DNA from: Synchiropus splendidus
Lineage: Eukaryota; Chordata; Actinopteri; Syngnathiformes; Callionymidae
Direction: 5' to 3'
Assembly: GCF_027744825.2 (NCBI RefSeq)
Contig: NC_071343.1
Location: forward strand, 10,866,366 to 10,930,365
DNA: 64,000 nucleotides
The notes under the pieces were generated by a model. That model searched no databases. It had not been told where the DNA came from and saw nothing but the letters and a program-made list of their open reading frames with translations. Within the stretch, counting starts at the first letter, position 1; each line of letters opens with the position of its first letter. Both the position numbers and the translations under genes were made by a program. This document shows positions 11,800-24,974 of this stretch, piece after piece.

Positions 11800-12734
11800 T
11801 AGTGTTTGGGATCAGGAGCAGAGTGCAGCCAGGATGGATCGGAAGATGAGGAGAAGAGGCTGTGGCGTTCTTGGATGCTCAAATGACCACGTCCGGATTC
11901 AATGTGGGACATTAAGACCCTTGTTAAAACCTTGTAATTACGCATGGTTGTGTAAATCACATAACAGAAAACATGTTTTAAAGCCAGGACTGGGATAGGA
12001 TTACACTGTCTTTGAGCAAAAGCTCGACCTAGGTTGTGACCCTGGCTAGAATCAGGAGCCCTCTGTGTGACTCTATGGAGAAATTTGCATTTTTCGAATT
12101 ACACACCAGACAGCTCAGTGTCACTCTTAAAAGATGTGCCAGTTTATATGCGAAGACAAAGTACAAGAACACCTTGTGTTGGTAAACTTTTAGCACTACA
12201 TACATAGTTTCAGTGACAGACAGTGGGCATCAACAGAAACCTTTGCTTAGACTCAACAGAAGCAAGCGGAGCTGGATTAAATCACCAACATCCGTCTAAC
12301 TCCACCACGGTACGACATTGATAGTCCAGCATCAGCAAACTGAAAGGAATGGTAAGTAGGACCTTCTTGGTTTGCAGAATTCGTCGAATCCAATAATGAC
12401 TCCTAGGTATATATTTCACTCAAGTTTTTCTTTGATTCTGGCTGGAAATAAATGTTTGCCTCAAATATGAAATGTGCGTTTTTGACTGCTTACTCTGTTG
12501 ATCCTGACTGGCTTCAGCCGTCCATCATGAAACAAGCTTTGTGGCTTTCTGGTCTAAACTGCATATTGATGGGGTTGATTGTTTCATGTTAATATTTTGG
12601 TTTGTTCATCCCCTATATACAGATCCGACAGTGATCTACTGTTAAGCCCCTGTGTCTATGCTGTCTCCCTGCTGTCCATCGGCAAGTCTTAACATTTAGC
12701 TTAAAATCACTGGAAAAATGGACTCCCTCTGGGG
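11800..12734. other. Spacer without recognisable gene
   Basis: No domain-like open frame, no clear repeat and no microsatellite. Confidence 0.5.
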
Positions 12735-12974
12735 AAAATATGCTCCACACATCTAGGACGACTTTAGTGAGAAATTTGAGGTGGTTCAGGCATCTCATGT
12801 GGATGCACCCTGGACACCTTTCCTTCGGAGGTGTTTCAGGCACGGCCAGCAGGGAGGAGAGCGAGGGGTCGACCCAGGACCAGGTGGAGGGATTATATCT
12901 CTACACTGGCCTGGGAGCATCTCGGGATCCCGCAGTTGGAGCTGGATAAGTGAATGAGGATGGATGGATGGATG
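12735..12974 (+). mobile_element. L2/CR1-superclade-like LINE 3' end
   Basis: The order of blocks matches a common fish LINE C-terminus and tail: 'gaggtggttcaggcatct', 'tggatgcaccctggacacct', 'cggaggtgtttcaggcacgg', 'cgacccaggaccaggtggag', 'ctggcctgggagcatctcgg', 'gatcccgcagttggagctgg', then 'gataagtgaatgaggatgga' running into (TGGA)4. In intact members these encode the end of the reverse transcriptase ORF (..WFGHL..PGRLP.EVF..). Small indels break the frame. The tandem GGAT tail marks the 3' terminus near 12974. The exact clade (L2 or Rex1/Babar) is inferred from memory of tail type and is uncertain. Confidence 0.7.
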
Positions 12975-15515
12975 ATGTCCAAACTTTTGTTCATGAGATC
13001 CTCCAGTCCCTAAATAAACCTGAAATGAGGACTAAATAAATAAATGAACCAAATGCTGCTTGGGTTAAGGAGACTCTGTGAATGTCTTGGCCCTTCTGGA
13101 GGACTCCCAGTAATTGACCAGAGTGGGTGCGATTATCCAGAGCAAGACCTCATGGGATTGAATTGTAACTCGCTCCGACGTGTTAACGACTCGTGGAGAA
13201 AAGACAAAAACGCTGCAGTCAGAGCCCAGTCATTAATCACGCCCACGCAATTGAAGATTTTCAAATTGTTAGTAGGTTACGTCATGAGCGCACTTAACGC
13301 CGTCTGATGCTGTTAGGGGCGAACGCAGACACAAATCACCAGTCATGACATCATCGTAATCTCACCAAATAACAATTTGCGTGATCTAATTTGAGACCCC
13401 TGTTGGTTTACACACAGTCTGGAAGATGGGATGAAGTGAAATTGATTTTCAGCATTCCTCAATGATGTTATAATCGTATTAGGTTGTATTAAGTATTAGG
13501 GCAAAAGCTCTGTTTTTCAGTGATGTGATAGAACAGGGACTGACCTTGAGTTCTCACTGTTGCAGGATAAAGCTCGTAACATCCCTCCTTGAACTGAGAA
13601 GAGTCTTATAGCATAGTTTTCACTGGATGGGTTGAGCACAACAGTGTCCATCTATATATACTCTTTCGCAATTCCACAAATGAATACTTTTGGCCAGGCA
13701 TTTGAAGATTGACAAAAATGTACTGTACAAAGGCTGAATGAAAACTAGTACATTCACTCATTCACTGTCTTCCATGTACCATCTGGGAAGGATGGTAAGA
13801 TTAAATGAAGCACACCTACCTGCATGTTATCCAGCCCCTCGCCCAGCAATGTCGGCCATAATGCAGGGACCACATGGTTAGACCAGTGCTGGCGTGCGAT
13901 TACTCGCACAAACTCACACTGATAGACAATTTAGAGTGAAGCAATACATATTTTTGAAGTGTGAGATGACACCAGCGGTGCCCTAAGGAAACCTATGCAA
14001 TTCTGGCCGCCCTTTCAGACAGCTCAGTGAGAAAAACTACCAAGAAAAAAATGTAATGTAATGTAAATTATCACTGAGCTGTGCTATACTATAGTTCTGC
14101 CTATGTGTTTAGACTTCATCTTTCATAGCTCAACAAGTGAAAGAAAAGAACACAAAAAAATGCATGTTTACGCCTGAGGCAACAGTGGGTTTGGATTCAA
14201 CTTGAGTCCGCTCTGTGTTCTCCATGTGGCACTCCTGTTTCATCCCACTCTTCAAAACAAACAGAACTGACATACCCAGAGATAGACCTGCAGCTATCTG
14301 GGTGTACCCCTCATCTCAGTCCAAATGGGCGGGATAGACTCACACGATCATAAATGCTGTCACTACTCTGAATGTAGCAACAAAAAGAGAGTAAGAATCT
14401 TTCCAGCACAGTTAATTCAATGCCTTGTTCTCTGGCTGGCGATGAAAAACGCTTCTTAACATTGTCACTCCGTCATGTATTTGTTACACAACCTGGAAGT
14501 GGAAAGCATTTTTATTTGTGGATAACTACCACTACAGAAAAAAAGATTGTTTTTTCATTTATTTTTAATAGTAGGGTAAGGAAAAAGGTTTGCATCAACC
14601 CATTCTATAACTCTCCAGGTGAGTGATGATGATGTTTTATTCACTTGTTTTATTCATTTGTTCCACCCCCCCCCCCACAAAAAAAATAGAACTGGCCAAA
14701 TAAGTGATGTTAAGTTAGTTAAGTCAGTTAAGTTTTGTCACACTATGGCTTTCAAAAACACAGTCTATTTCTCAAGTATTACTCCATAAGACCAAATATC
14801 ACAAACAGAACCATTAACTTTTTTCCCCCTTGAGGTTTGCCTCTGTGCAATAACCATTAAACTCTGGAAAACTTATACCATAACATTTCAAAAGCTATAA
14901 GGACATTCTAATGATGCAATTACAGTAAATGGGGAATACAGTTAAGCCTCGATGGGAAACCGAAGAAAAGCAAGAATGCAGTTGTAAATATTGTTGACAT
15001 GATAATCATATGTTTCACAGAGTGCTGACTGACACCGACGTAATGGCGATGTTCTTTTCCATAAGACCACTAGACGTCTAGGATCTTTACATTTCACCTT
15101 ATATGCACTTTGTGAGTTCATAACTTTATGAAATAATCTGTTGATGCACTGAATAAAATGTGTTTGCATAGGAAAAGTGTTAAGAACGTTCCAGTCTCTT
15201 GTGTGTATTTTATTTTATTGATTCAGAGATGTAAGTACCTGGATATAAATAGTCATTATGACAACTCAAGATGCTGTTTTTGTTTGTATTACACCCATTG
15301 CTCAAATAGTAAAATGCACTGCTATGTTCAGCTTTTATTTTGGTTTTATTTTGTCATGCCTCATCCTGTCTTCTTCCCACTCTGTCACTGTGAGCTTCAC
15401 AGCTACATACATGCAACCACTCGGCAAACAAGCTGCTGTTCCTGGTTAAAAGCGCCTCAGTTCTGATGCTGCTTGCCAGAAAGTAGTTGGATCCCGTCTG
15501 TTGCTCTCGTGATCT
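12975..15515. other. Stretch without recognisable gene
   Basis: It holds a short C-run/A-run at 14664-14687. At 13840-13945 there is a text ('cagcccctcgcccagcaatgtcggcc ... cactgatagacaatttagag', given in pieces) resembling the same widespread fish repeat seen at 10560. No coding block is supported. Confidence 0.5.
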
Positions 15516-15517
15516 GT

Positions 15518-15925
15518 ATGGCCCATCCCCATTCCCATGGTGTAATATATTGACGTTGGGAAGGTGGACTTTTGCATTCTATGCTGATGCCGAAGGCAGC
15601 CGTCAGCATTACACGCTGCATGTTGATGCTTTACATGTCAAATGAAGCACATGTTTCGCCATCCGTTTTATGGATGGACGCTTCACGTGTGTTTCATTTG
15701 GTACCAGGAGAAACATGGAAGGGGCAACAACTGTCATCCAATATAAAGCTCATGCACTCCCGCCCCTACGTGTGCAGCTCCTTGGACTCCACAACTCCTC
15801 CTGGAATGCTGTTTATTTATTTGAAAGACTTATGCATCAACATTCAACACTGAAGGCGTCAATATAAGACGCAAAAGTCCACTTTGTCAACGTCAATATA
15901 TCATGCCATGGGAGTGAGGAGGGGT
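15518..15925. mobile_element. Fold-back MITE, TTGACGTTGGGAAA family (copy 1)
   Basis: The left arm (15535-15580) contains CCATGG, 'atattgacgttgggaagg' and 'tggacttttgc'. The right arm, reverse complemented (15868-15911), contains CCATGG, 'atattgacgttgacaaag' and 'tggacttttgc', about 90% identical over some 42 bases. The outer ends continue as similar C-rich/G-rich inverted sequence. The interior has 'gatgccgaaggcagccg' and 'gaagcacatgtttcgcc', both shared with copy 2 at 33.7 kb. Small open frames inside are not conserved between copies. It is a non-coding fold-back element of unknown superfamily. Confidence 0.75.
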
Positions 15926-15983
15926 TGGGGATTCTGGCTAACTGATGTGTGTGACCTCACAAATGTGCTTTAAAAGTAGTTCA

Positions 15984-16011
15984 TAATAATAATAATAATA
16001 ATAATAATAAA
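15984..16011. repeat. (AAT)n microsatellite
   Basis: About nine uninterrupted ATA/AAT units. Confidence 0.95.
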
Positions 16012-17458
16012 TCCCTTTCTTGGGTTGAAACCACCAGGCATATCTGCGCCTTGCTGAGCCAACACTTGTGCTTCCATCAACCAGGTATGTCAAGGCTCTC
16101 ATGGTGTTTCACTTCATTTGATTGCGCTAAAAAGGTTTCTTACCTTCTCAGTATACGATTAAAAGAAACACCATATAAAGGATGAAATTCGTTGTTCGTT
16201 TTGCTGGAAGTCATATTGTCCTTTAATAAACTTCAAAGTCAGTCCACTTTGAATATTTGGATTTGCATCATTTACTCCCATCTTTGAATTTATTCTGGCT
16301 CTTGTGTCAGAGCACTTAAAGCAAGTGTTGGCAGTCGTGACTCGTGGCAGCGGCAGGCTAGTTTTCATGTTGGCATCCATTGCTGGCTGGGGCTGAAGTG
16401 AAAAATAATAGAATTTTACGACAATAATTGTTGACTGAAATGGCAGTGTTTTCACAGAAGAAATATTTCTCATGGACCCAGGTATTACGACTTTGACCTG
16501 TTCTCAAAGCGCACTAGTGGCTGACATGTGGCGACCGAGTGCACTTGGCAAATGACTTGACCGCAGTGTTGAGAAAACGCGTCAGAGTAATAACGGGTGA
16601 GTTATTACTTTGGTGTTTATCAAAATTTGAAGTGTTATTGAACACAGCATTGCCATGGCTGTGTAGAACGTTCTGCCATGAGGAAATAAAACAAATATGT
16701 ACTTTGGACAAATTGAAGAGTGTTTTTACTCAACCGAAATATTAGAAGAATATGAAGCTTGGACAAAGCACTTCCACCATAAAGTGGTGCCACTTAGCCA
16801 CAGCCATTGTCAATGGAGTTTGTTTCTGTAATTGTTGTTTCCTTCGCTTCGCTTTGAACCCCAGCCTCTGATTAGATAATGTCCTCACAAAGAACTTTAC
16901 AGTGTGACAAAGTCGGGATTTCATGAGTATATTCATACCCAACATACTTCTTGCTGCAGGCAGGAAACTGCCTTTTATAACACGTGATAATTCCTCCTCT
17001 TTAAAACCTATTTTGGTCTAAACAGTCGAAACAACTCCCATGAGCAAAATGCAACGCGCGGATTACACAAGATCCCTCCACAATTTAATGTCTCTTAAAG
17101 TAAAGCAGTGGAAAAGTGGATGTAATACTTTCCTTTCTGTTAAGTCGTCAGGCACTTTAAACAATTTCAGGCCGCCAAAGCCAAAAACAAACTCTTTTGG
17201 TGGACATTCTCGAGGAGGACAATCGCCCTTTCCCTGGTCTTTACTCATTGCTGGAACTATATGGCAACATTTGGTCATCAGTTATAAAAGCCCTGGAATT
17301 ATCCTCAAACAATGAGAGCAATATTAGTTTGCAATAGTAATTTGTTATTATGACTCCGACCAAGCCTCAAATCCTGTCGCTTGTTTTTCATTTTTAAATG
17401 TGTGGCACTCTCGACTGAGACAATTATTATTTCAGTAATCATTGCTATTTTCCTGTTT
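16012..17458. other. Spacer without recognisable gene
   Basis: Short open frames on both strands lack any recognisable domain. Nothing repeat-like stands out. Confidence 0.5.
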
Positions 17459-17589
<131 letters not shown>

Positions 17590-18011
17590 AGAAATAAAAT
17601 CTGGATTTTTGACACATGCTTTCCAGTCTATTGTGTTGCCCCAACTGCTGTTTTGTAGTGACAGAATTGACAACAGCCTCTCGTGGCACTTCATAAATGT
17701 TGTTTTTAGAATCTCTGTTGACACACCTGGAAAAACCATCCTTCATTCCATTCTTTGGCGGTATCGACACTCAGGCATGAGAGGAGGGCGAACCCTGTTT
17801 ACAATGGTGTCCAAGGTGTCTCCCGGGAAGCTATGCGCCTGTGGCAGGCTGGATAGTGAGTGCATGACAGGGACGAATACGCGTGGGTGGATTGAGCATA
17901 ATTTATCAACCGCAAGTATTTCTATTAATATATCCGCCGGTGTGTGTGTGTGTCAGCTCGAAGCAGTCAAACTGTACAGACACATCAGTCATTGTTTGGT
18001 CTGTCTTCCAG

Positions 18012-18109
18012 CAAATTTCTGGGAAAGTGGAGGGCATGAGATGCACCTGGAGGGAAAAGAGGGATTTGTCTGACACTGTTAGCTTAACGGAAATTACCCA
18101 AGATGAATG
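18012..18109 (+). CDS. Candidate internal exon, 98 bp, unknown product
   Basis: The acceptor 'tttggtctgtcttccag' (AG at 18010-18011) is strong, and the end ATG is followed by GTGAGT, a near-consensus donor. One frame is open across all 98 bases: 32 codons starting QISGKVEGMRCTWREK and ending LTEITQDE, then two leftover bases. The other frames are interrupted. The peptide is charged and has no hydrophobic segment. I recognise no family. An open 98-base frame is expected by chance roughly one time in five, so the splice sites carry most of the weight. It does not join in phase to 10151-10218 or 32578-32697 without intervening exons. Confidence 0.2.
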
Positions 18110-18289
18110 GTGAGTGCATCCTGAGTCAGGTACAAACCCTCCTTGAGTAGACCACTTTCACTTCTACCTGCAGAAACACATAAAACCTGGCGCAATAGCA
18201 GAGCTCATATTGAGGGATCAAATTAAAATGGCGTCTCAAATATTGTTATGCAACTGTGTTTTGCAGTTTTTACTCATGATATTCCTAGT

Positions 18290-18290
<1 letters not shown>

Positions 18291-18332
<42 letters not shown>

Positions 18333-18407
18333 GTCTGTCTGTCTGTCTGTCTGCCTGTCTATCTATCTATCTATCTATCTATATATCTATTTATCTATCC
18401 ATCTATC

Positions 18408-18462
<55 letters not shown>

Positions 18463-18466
18463 ATCC

Positions 18467-18534
<68 letters not shown>

Positions 18535-18649
18535 TTCTATCTATTTATCTATCTATCTATCATCCATCTATCTATTTATCTATCTATCTATCATCCATCT
18601 ATCATCCATCTATCTATTTATCTATCTATCTATCATCCATCTATCATCC

Positions 18650-18681
<32 letters not shown>

Positions 18682-18747
18682 GCCTGTCTGTTTCTCTCTA
18701 TCTATCTATCTATCTATCTATCTGTCTGTCTGTCTGTCTGTCTGTGT

Positions 18748-18813
<66 letters not shown>

Positions 18814-18831
18814 GTCTATCTATCTGTCTAT
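18291..18831. repeat. Compound (CTAT)n/(CTGT)n tetranucleotide array, 541 bp
   Basis: The array alternates blocks of CTAT with blocks of CTGT (18331-18357, 18505-18529, 18721-18745) and has a middle section with recurring 'catctatctatttatctatc' type units separated by 'catc' insertions. Because neither unit makes a stop codon, three frames stay open. The resulting 233- and 224-residue Y-L-S-I repeats are not proteins. No LINE end is visible at its border, so its origin is unclear. Confidence 0.98.
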
Positions 18832-21100
18832 GTTCACCCAAACAACTGCAACAAGTTCTCATCAGACAAGCATTTTTTCCCCTCACTCCACTGTACATGT
18901 CAAAAACATAAACATATTTTGAAGCATCCACTCTTATCTAATTTAAAACCAGTGACAACCCTAATCCTCGCTGCCTCCATACAACCACGTCAAGTTGGAG
19001 ATGCCCTGAGGGGTTCCAGATGTCTGATGTCCTGTCACCAAAATGCTTAGAGGGAATGCAGAGGGGAATGACAGGCAGACTTTTATTGAGACTCAACAGC
19101 AATTTGCATTCTTCAGCTGTTTTAGTTCCACTTTATCGAGGCTAATTAGCCTCAGTGGAAAGGGCACAATTCCAAGAGAGTTTGTAGAGAGTTGGTGAAG
19201 GAATCCATCAAAGATGTTGGAGGTGGTTTCATGTATACAGTCAAGGTTTGCGGAACAAGAAAAGAACTAGACTTGAATTGCGTCATATTGTACTCTATGG
19301 GCTTGTTGCACAGACAAGGCTTTAGCCTCCAGCCAGGGACTCGAAGGGACGTGCACAGACATATCTCCAAACGGTCCTAGACTTATCCTGTTCTAGATTC
19401 AACTATGATGATTTCAAGAGGGAGGATAAGAGCTAGTCGACGTCTAAATTCAAACCCAAATTAATCCTTGGAGGAGGCAGGTTGATCTTCTGCTTAATGT
19501 GAGAGAGAGCATGGACCACTTGGATTATTCAAATGAAGACCAACATGCCGTACAATGGGCAGCCACACTAATCCTTGTCACGTGACTATAAAGGCAAGAC
19601 AAATCGAAAGTGAGGCCTGACAAAAGCCTTTTTTGAGAAAGTTTTGCCGGTTACGAGAGAATTGGCAGCCCTGTGCTAACATGTTAGCGCACTCTCCTAA
19701 CCGCTGCTCGAGAGGATTGTAGTTACTGAAATAACACCATCTATGTGATCAATGGGGTGTAAGACTGTGGGGAAAGTAAATGGATATTGAAACAATTTAG
19801 CTCCCAAAATATTCCTGTTCTGGCACCTTGTTATTGCACATAAACTGCTTTGTATATGTAGAATACTGTATTATTACTCACATACATAAAAATCCATATG
19901 GAAAAAAAAGCTTGACTGACTGTCCCAACACGTTCTTATAGAAGAATAATTAAGATTCACACAGACAGTGATTCCACTGCATTTACCAAAACAAGATACC
20001 AGTTCAGTGTATTTACTGTATTAACCGTTCACGCTCAGGTCATCATCTGAACTTGCCAAATGATCATTGACTGGTACATGATCGAGAGGTTGCTTGTGCT
20101 CTTGTTCCAGACAGCAAACCATTTCATTCATCTGTCTTGCTTTTTTTTGTTTTCTCAGAGGCTCATCACCATTCATAAATCGCTCCCTTATCAGGTCTGC
20201 TTTCTCTTTTTGAGAGGCAGTTTAAGGTTCGTTACTGACCAATATGAGGATTCCTCACCTAAAGCTGAACTGTCCTTGTGGTTACACTTTCTCTTTCAGT
20301 GAACTCACTGCATATTGCAGCCCAAGCACTTTTGCTCAGTAGCAACACTGTGGTTTTTACTTTCGATTTATGGATGGTTTGACACAATTGCAAGTGTAGA
20401 AGTGTTTTTCACTGTCATTTTCCCACCATTGTTTTGACTGAAGATTCACAATACTAGTCCTGTTTTCAATCCCATTCCGTGTTTTTATGAGGACCTTGAG
20501 ACACACAGTTTGTGGTGTTATTTAAGATGATGCTACGTAGTCCTCTCACTTAGTCTTACTTAACTGCAAAACCAGCCTTATATGTGGTAAGGTAGCCTTG
20601 GTTAGCGCTTGCTGAAATCACAACAGTTTTCCAGTGCTTGCAGACGGGAAAGAACAATTAAAGTACTTTATCACCTCAGCAGGTTTACAGCTGAGAGAAC
20701 ATCTACTCCTTCAGTTTTTGCTTTTTGCGAGATTGAACCTCAATCATTGACACCTGTTTTATGGACAAAAATGGACTTTTGTAGACTGTGGAGTGAGTAA
20801 GTAAACATTATTTGCAAAACACCTTTCGGAGAGAGGACAATGTGTTTCACAGGAAAAAAACAAAAAAACATTTCAATAGATCATAAAACAAAATAAAAAA
20901 AAAGAAAATGTAATAAATAAAGAATAAATATCAAAAAATCAATACAATAATATTGTACAATATAACAATATAAAAAATGAGACAAGTTCATTAATAAAAA
21001 GGAATAAAGGTGTTTATTCTACATTTTATTTTTTATGAGAAGCTGTTGTTTCAGAGCTCAAGATAACAGACTTCCTCCTCATAAAAGGCCGCTCTGTAGT
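18832..21100. other. Stretch without recognisable gene
   Basis: No recognisable repeat or coding block. An A-rich patch lies at 20850-21010. Confidence 0.5.
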
Positions 21101-21240
21101 CATGGGCTGATGAGGCTTCATGAAACTGTGTCCTCATTTACAGAGCCCACTAGATGGCACTCTCTGCTGTATTTTTATAAATTTTTTAACAACGATTTCA
21201 ATGAAATCTCAAATCCACTGACACTGTTATAGAGCTTCCT
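21101..21240. mobile_element. Palindromic MITE, GCTTCATGAA family (copy B, right arm decayed)
   Basis: 'gctgatgaggcttcatgaaa' then 'tgtcctcatttacagagccc' and 'actagatggcactctctg' match the left arm of copy A at 8.0 kb. The loop 'aacaacgatttcaatgaaat' is also recognisable. The right arm is shortened and poorly preserved. Confidence 0.65.
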
Positions 21241-24200
21241 CACTACCGCTCTGTACACTTGCTGAATATAACGTTACTCAAAGGTTTAGAAATCATTCAG
21301 CGCAAAGTTTGGGCATTGACTGCTACAAACAAATGTTTCGAATGCAAGACACTAGCTGCAGTGACATGGACATTTTCTCTATTCTGTTTGGAGATATACT
21401 ACTCCTTCTAAAGATGACAGGACAAGATAGTATTCAGATGTGCGTGTTTGTGCTGCAAGCTTTTAACTGGAACTACACTGAGATGCGCAGGTTATTGTTG
21501 GAAGTCAAACCCGGCTGAGCAAGTCATGTCCACTTAGAAAAGGTGGTCACATTTGTGTACACGTGTCCACAGGATTCAGTCAGTGAAGAAGTTAAGCATA
21601 TGGTTTACAAATGATATTTAATCTCTACATGACCTCGGCATACTGAGGACAAAACCAAGACATGTTACACACAGATCTGATCTCGAAAATGCAATGTCTT
21701 GAACTAATGGCATTCAAGATTATTTGCGTGGTCACTCATGAATGCTGCAAACATTTACAACACTACTGCCACTGTGCCCCAATGAGGACTCCAGAATTTG
21801 TCCGTAGGTAATGTCATTGAATGTCCCTACTGGAAATTGCAAAATGCAGTTACACTGGCACAAACACTATCCTTGCGGGCCATAAGAACACGAGTGACGG
21901 TGCTTCACAGTGAGAGGTTGGGTTGAACATCTGTGTTGCTGTACACAGTCACCAACTGTTGGTTATTAGTTGATGGTTTCCACATGCGACTCATTTAAGT
22001 GTTTTCTAAATCCGTAAACGGGTCACTTAACTGTGTGAACATCCTGCTTTTGGAGTGGTGATGGAACACGATCACATCACTTTTTCAACAAGTCGAGCAG
22101 TTTTATCTCTTCATTTTCCTGCATGGAGGCAAACATTTCAGTGTACAAAAAGTTGAACAGGAAAGTGCGGCTAGCAAAGCAGGTGGGTCACAAAGTCGTC
22201 TGACAAAAAGGAATTTTCATCCAGTAGAACAGAAAAATCAGAACTGACTCATGCTAAGGCACTGAAGGTTTCAGTTTCAGTTTTTTGGGAAACTTTTTTG
22301 CTTTCATGCTACGACTGCTAAGATTGCAGTTACACAAGAATAGTCCAATCCTGTGTATGTATATAGTTCCTAGGCGAGTGTTACACAGAGTCAAAGTATC
22401 TGCTTTTGTTACGACATTTCCAGTTATCGAAATTTGAAAAATATTTGACCAATGATGACATTCTGTTTATTAGTTCTGGGATATGTGGTTGCTCTTGACC
22501 ACAAGACTCTCAGAACGATAAGTCGCTTTCTTGTTTTCTGACTTAAAAAACTGGAATAACCGATGTCATTCCCAGCTCCAATTTCCCACTTCCTAGGTAA
22601 CTGGAGAGTAGCACATAACTTTTTTTTTTTTTTTTAAGTTCTAGCATCTGCTAACGCTAACTCTTGCCGTATTATTAAGCTAATAGCAACATTCAAACAA
22701 CATATCAGATTTATTATTCTTTGCCTCTGACAGTGGTTAAATAAAAAATAACATTTAATGTTTTCAAGGATTTTAATAATAAGCTAGGGCTTAAATCTAA
22801 TTGATTCTACGGACAAATGACAGCTAGAAAGTGTCAGTTCTTACAAAACCTGACTCACTTAAGTGATTAACTCAGTCAAGTCGCAGTCAAGTCCATCAGC
22901 ACCTGTCTAATCTCGGAATGTTGAACTCAGAGCCCTTATTTCAAATATGGCGATCGCAGGTTCTTATTGGCTGACGAAACCTTAATCTTTAGAAACGTTA
23001 GCAGTCGATCTTATTCCAACAACTCAATTGCTCTCTGTTTGTTTTGGACTCCGTGTGTTTGACTGGCATGTTTTTGTCAGAGGTAAAAAAAAGTTGCACA
23101 TCTGTGGTCGTAGAAAGATGGACAGAGACGTGAAACAAAACAACGCTTATCATTCACTCACATTCTATCTTTCAAGTAGTCAGTATTCATGCTATTAGTT
23201 AACTCACACAACTTTGGAAAGTAGAATGGACTTCAATGGTCAAGAACAAGTCTAGGAAAGGAACATGCTAAAAAAATCTTTCTCCTATTCAGTTGGATTG
23301 ACGAAAAAAAGAACATCTTTTGTGCAGGAGTCATTTTTAGCTGTGCAGGTAACTGCCATATACTGATGTGAAACAGCGTGCACACTAAAAATAATGGGCT
23401 AAATTGGGATTATCTGAGCGGAGGAGTTGTGTGCGAGACAGAAAGAGGCGTGTATAGTTAATTATGTCAGGCACGAGGTAAATCACGACACGGCTATAGT
23501 TACAGTCTGCCCCGGGCCGTTCCTTGGCTCAAACTGTATTGTGGGCCTGTCAGTCAGAGTGTTCGTGCATGCCAGGAGGCAGAAGCTATCCCTCCTAAAT
23601 AAAGACGGACGGTTTGTTGGCGTCCGTCCTGGGAGCAGCTTCAGGTTGGTGCGTTCTCTCTCACCTGGGGACATGCACAACCATGGCAAGCTGGTTTGGG
23701 AACAGCACTCTCAATCTGACTACACTTTAGTTGCTCTTTTTATTTAGTATTGTTGATCGAAGTTGTCTTGCCCTGATCGATAAATTGTTTTGTAATACTT
23801 AAAAATTCACCTGACAAACGTCAAGAATGATCACGGATTAGGGCTGTGTCATACAATAATTTCACTGATGTATTTCCTGTTTCAATCTACCTCTTTGCCA
23901 TCCATCTTAATTTTTACTGAAGGTGTCTCAGGGAACTTATTCAGGCCTTGAACGCCTCAAACATTTTGACTGCTCAGCAGAACCAACCAGCAAATCGTGT
24001 GTTAAGTGCTTTATCTGGGATATATTCCAGTCCACATATCTGTGGGGAAATACGCACGACAAATTCAGCTGGAGTTGCTGCACGCTCAACGTATTTGCAT
24101 GAAGCGACTAAGCGTGAGATGATTTGGTTTGGCACGGGAAAAATAAAAAAACCCGTCAGAGGTGTGTGAGTCACTGTGGAGTTTAATGTGGGAGGTGTGT

Positions 24201-24290
24201 GCATCTTTTATAGCCAAAATAAATGACATCGGTGCAATGGCAATGAATTAAAAAGTAATGTATCAATAGCCAGCTCTTATATATATATAC
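21241..24290. other. Stretch without recognisable gene
   Basis: A poly-T run at 22620-22635. The 106-codon frame at 23427-23747 has no recognisable domain and no conserved-looking splice sites. Confidence 0.5.
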
Positions 24291-24291
24291 A

Positions 24292-24897
24292 AAAAGAACC
24301 CGTGCTAGGCGAAATCCATGAAGTAGTCAGCTTTATTTTTTGCAGTTATTATACAATACTGAACTACGTATACAATGAAACCTATACAAACCTGTACAAA
24401 TACAAACAAAACCTGTTTTGGTCTTTGGTGCTTTAGTGCTTTAGTTTTTTAGCATTTGTGCAGATAGCGTTGGTGTCTAGCCGAATGTTCTTTTTCCTGC
24501 AGTCGTTAATCCACAAAGCTAAAGCAGTTACAACCCTTTTTGCATCGTTGTTAAAACTTATTGCTGCCGTACTCCTTATGTTATTTTCCTCCTTCTTTAC
24601 GGAACGAACCAAAGATTCATTTATTCCGTAATGGCGCCCGACAGCCGCATTGCTTCTACCTTCTTTCAGCACGTCCAGAAGTTTAACTTTTTCTGCGATA
24701 TTTAGCATCTTTCGCTTCCTTTTGGCCGCATCCTCAGGTGCCTTTGCCGGCGCAGAACGTTTCGTTGACATTATGGGTTTTATCATGGAGTAAATTTGCA
24801 AACGTAAATTTGGCAAGCTGTACAGAGACGAGGCATGGAGACTGTTCACGTTGGTTAGTCCCTTAGCCAATCAGGATGCAGAACACAATGCACTGCT
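24292..24897 (-). mobile_element. pogo/Tigger-type transposon, internally deleted
   Basis: On the minus strand, reading from 24771, there is a transposase N-terminus starting MSTKRSAPAKAPEDAAKRKR, followed by LNIAEKVKLLDVLKEG and GRHYGINESLVRSVKKEE. This is the CENP-B/pogo-type N-terminal helix-turn-helix DNA-binding region. ALALWINDCRKKNIRLDTNA then begins the second helix-turn-helix (Tc5/CENP-B). The frame stops at 24433, just after CTNAKKL, and the DDE catalytic domain is absent. The distal end 'ggatttcgcctagcacggg' (minus strand, near 24300) resembles Tigger termini. It is thus a deletion derivative in which the 5' coding part abuts the 3' terminal region. It cannot mobilise itself. Confidence 0.8.
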
Positions 24898-24898
24898 T

Positions 24899-24913
24899 AA
24901 AAAAAAAAAAAAT

Positions 24914-24974
<61 letters not shown>
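24899..24974. repeat. A-run plus (TA)n microsatellite
   Basis: Fourteen A residues, then TA repeats with one TG interruption, directly beside the Tigger relic. Confidence 0.95.

Noticed and set aside
17609..18073. 154-codon + strand open frame
   Set aside because: It has no family features, overlaps a better splice-supported block in another frame, and its composition is not protein-like.
18210..18922. Open frames of 233 and 224 codons
   Set aside because: They translate the CTAT/CTGT microsatellite, which cannot produce stops. They are not genes.
23427..23747. 106-codon + strand open frame
   Set aside because: No domain, no splice signals, and the opposite strand is also open over most of it.
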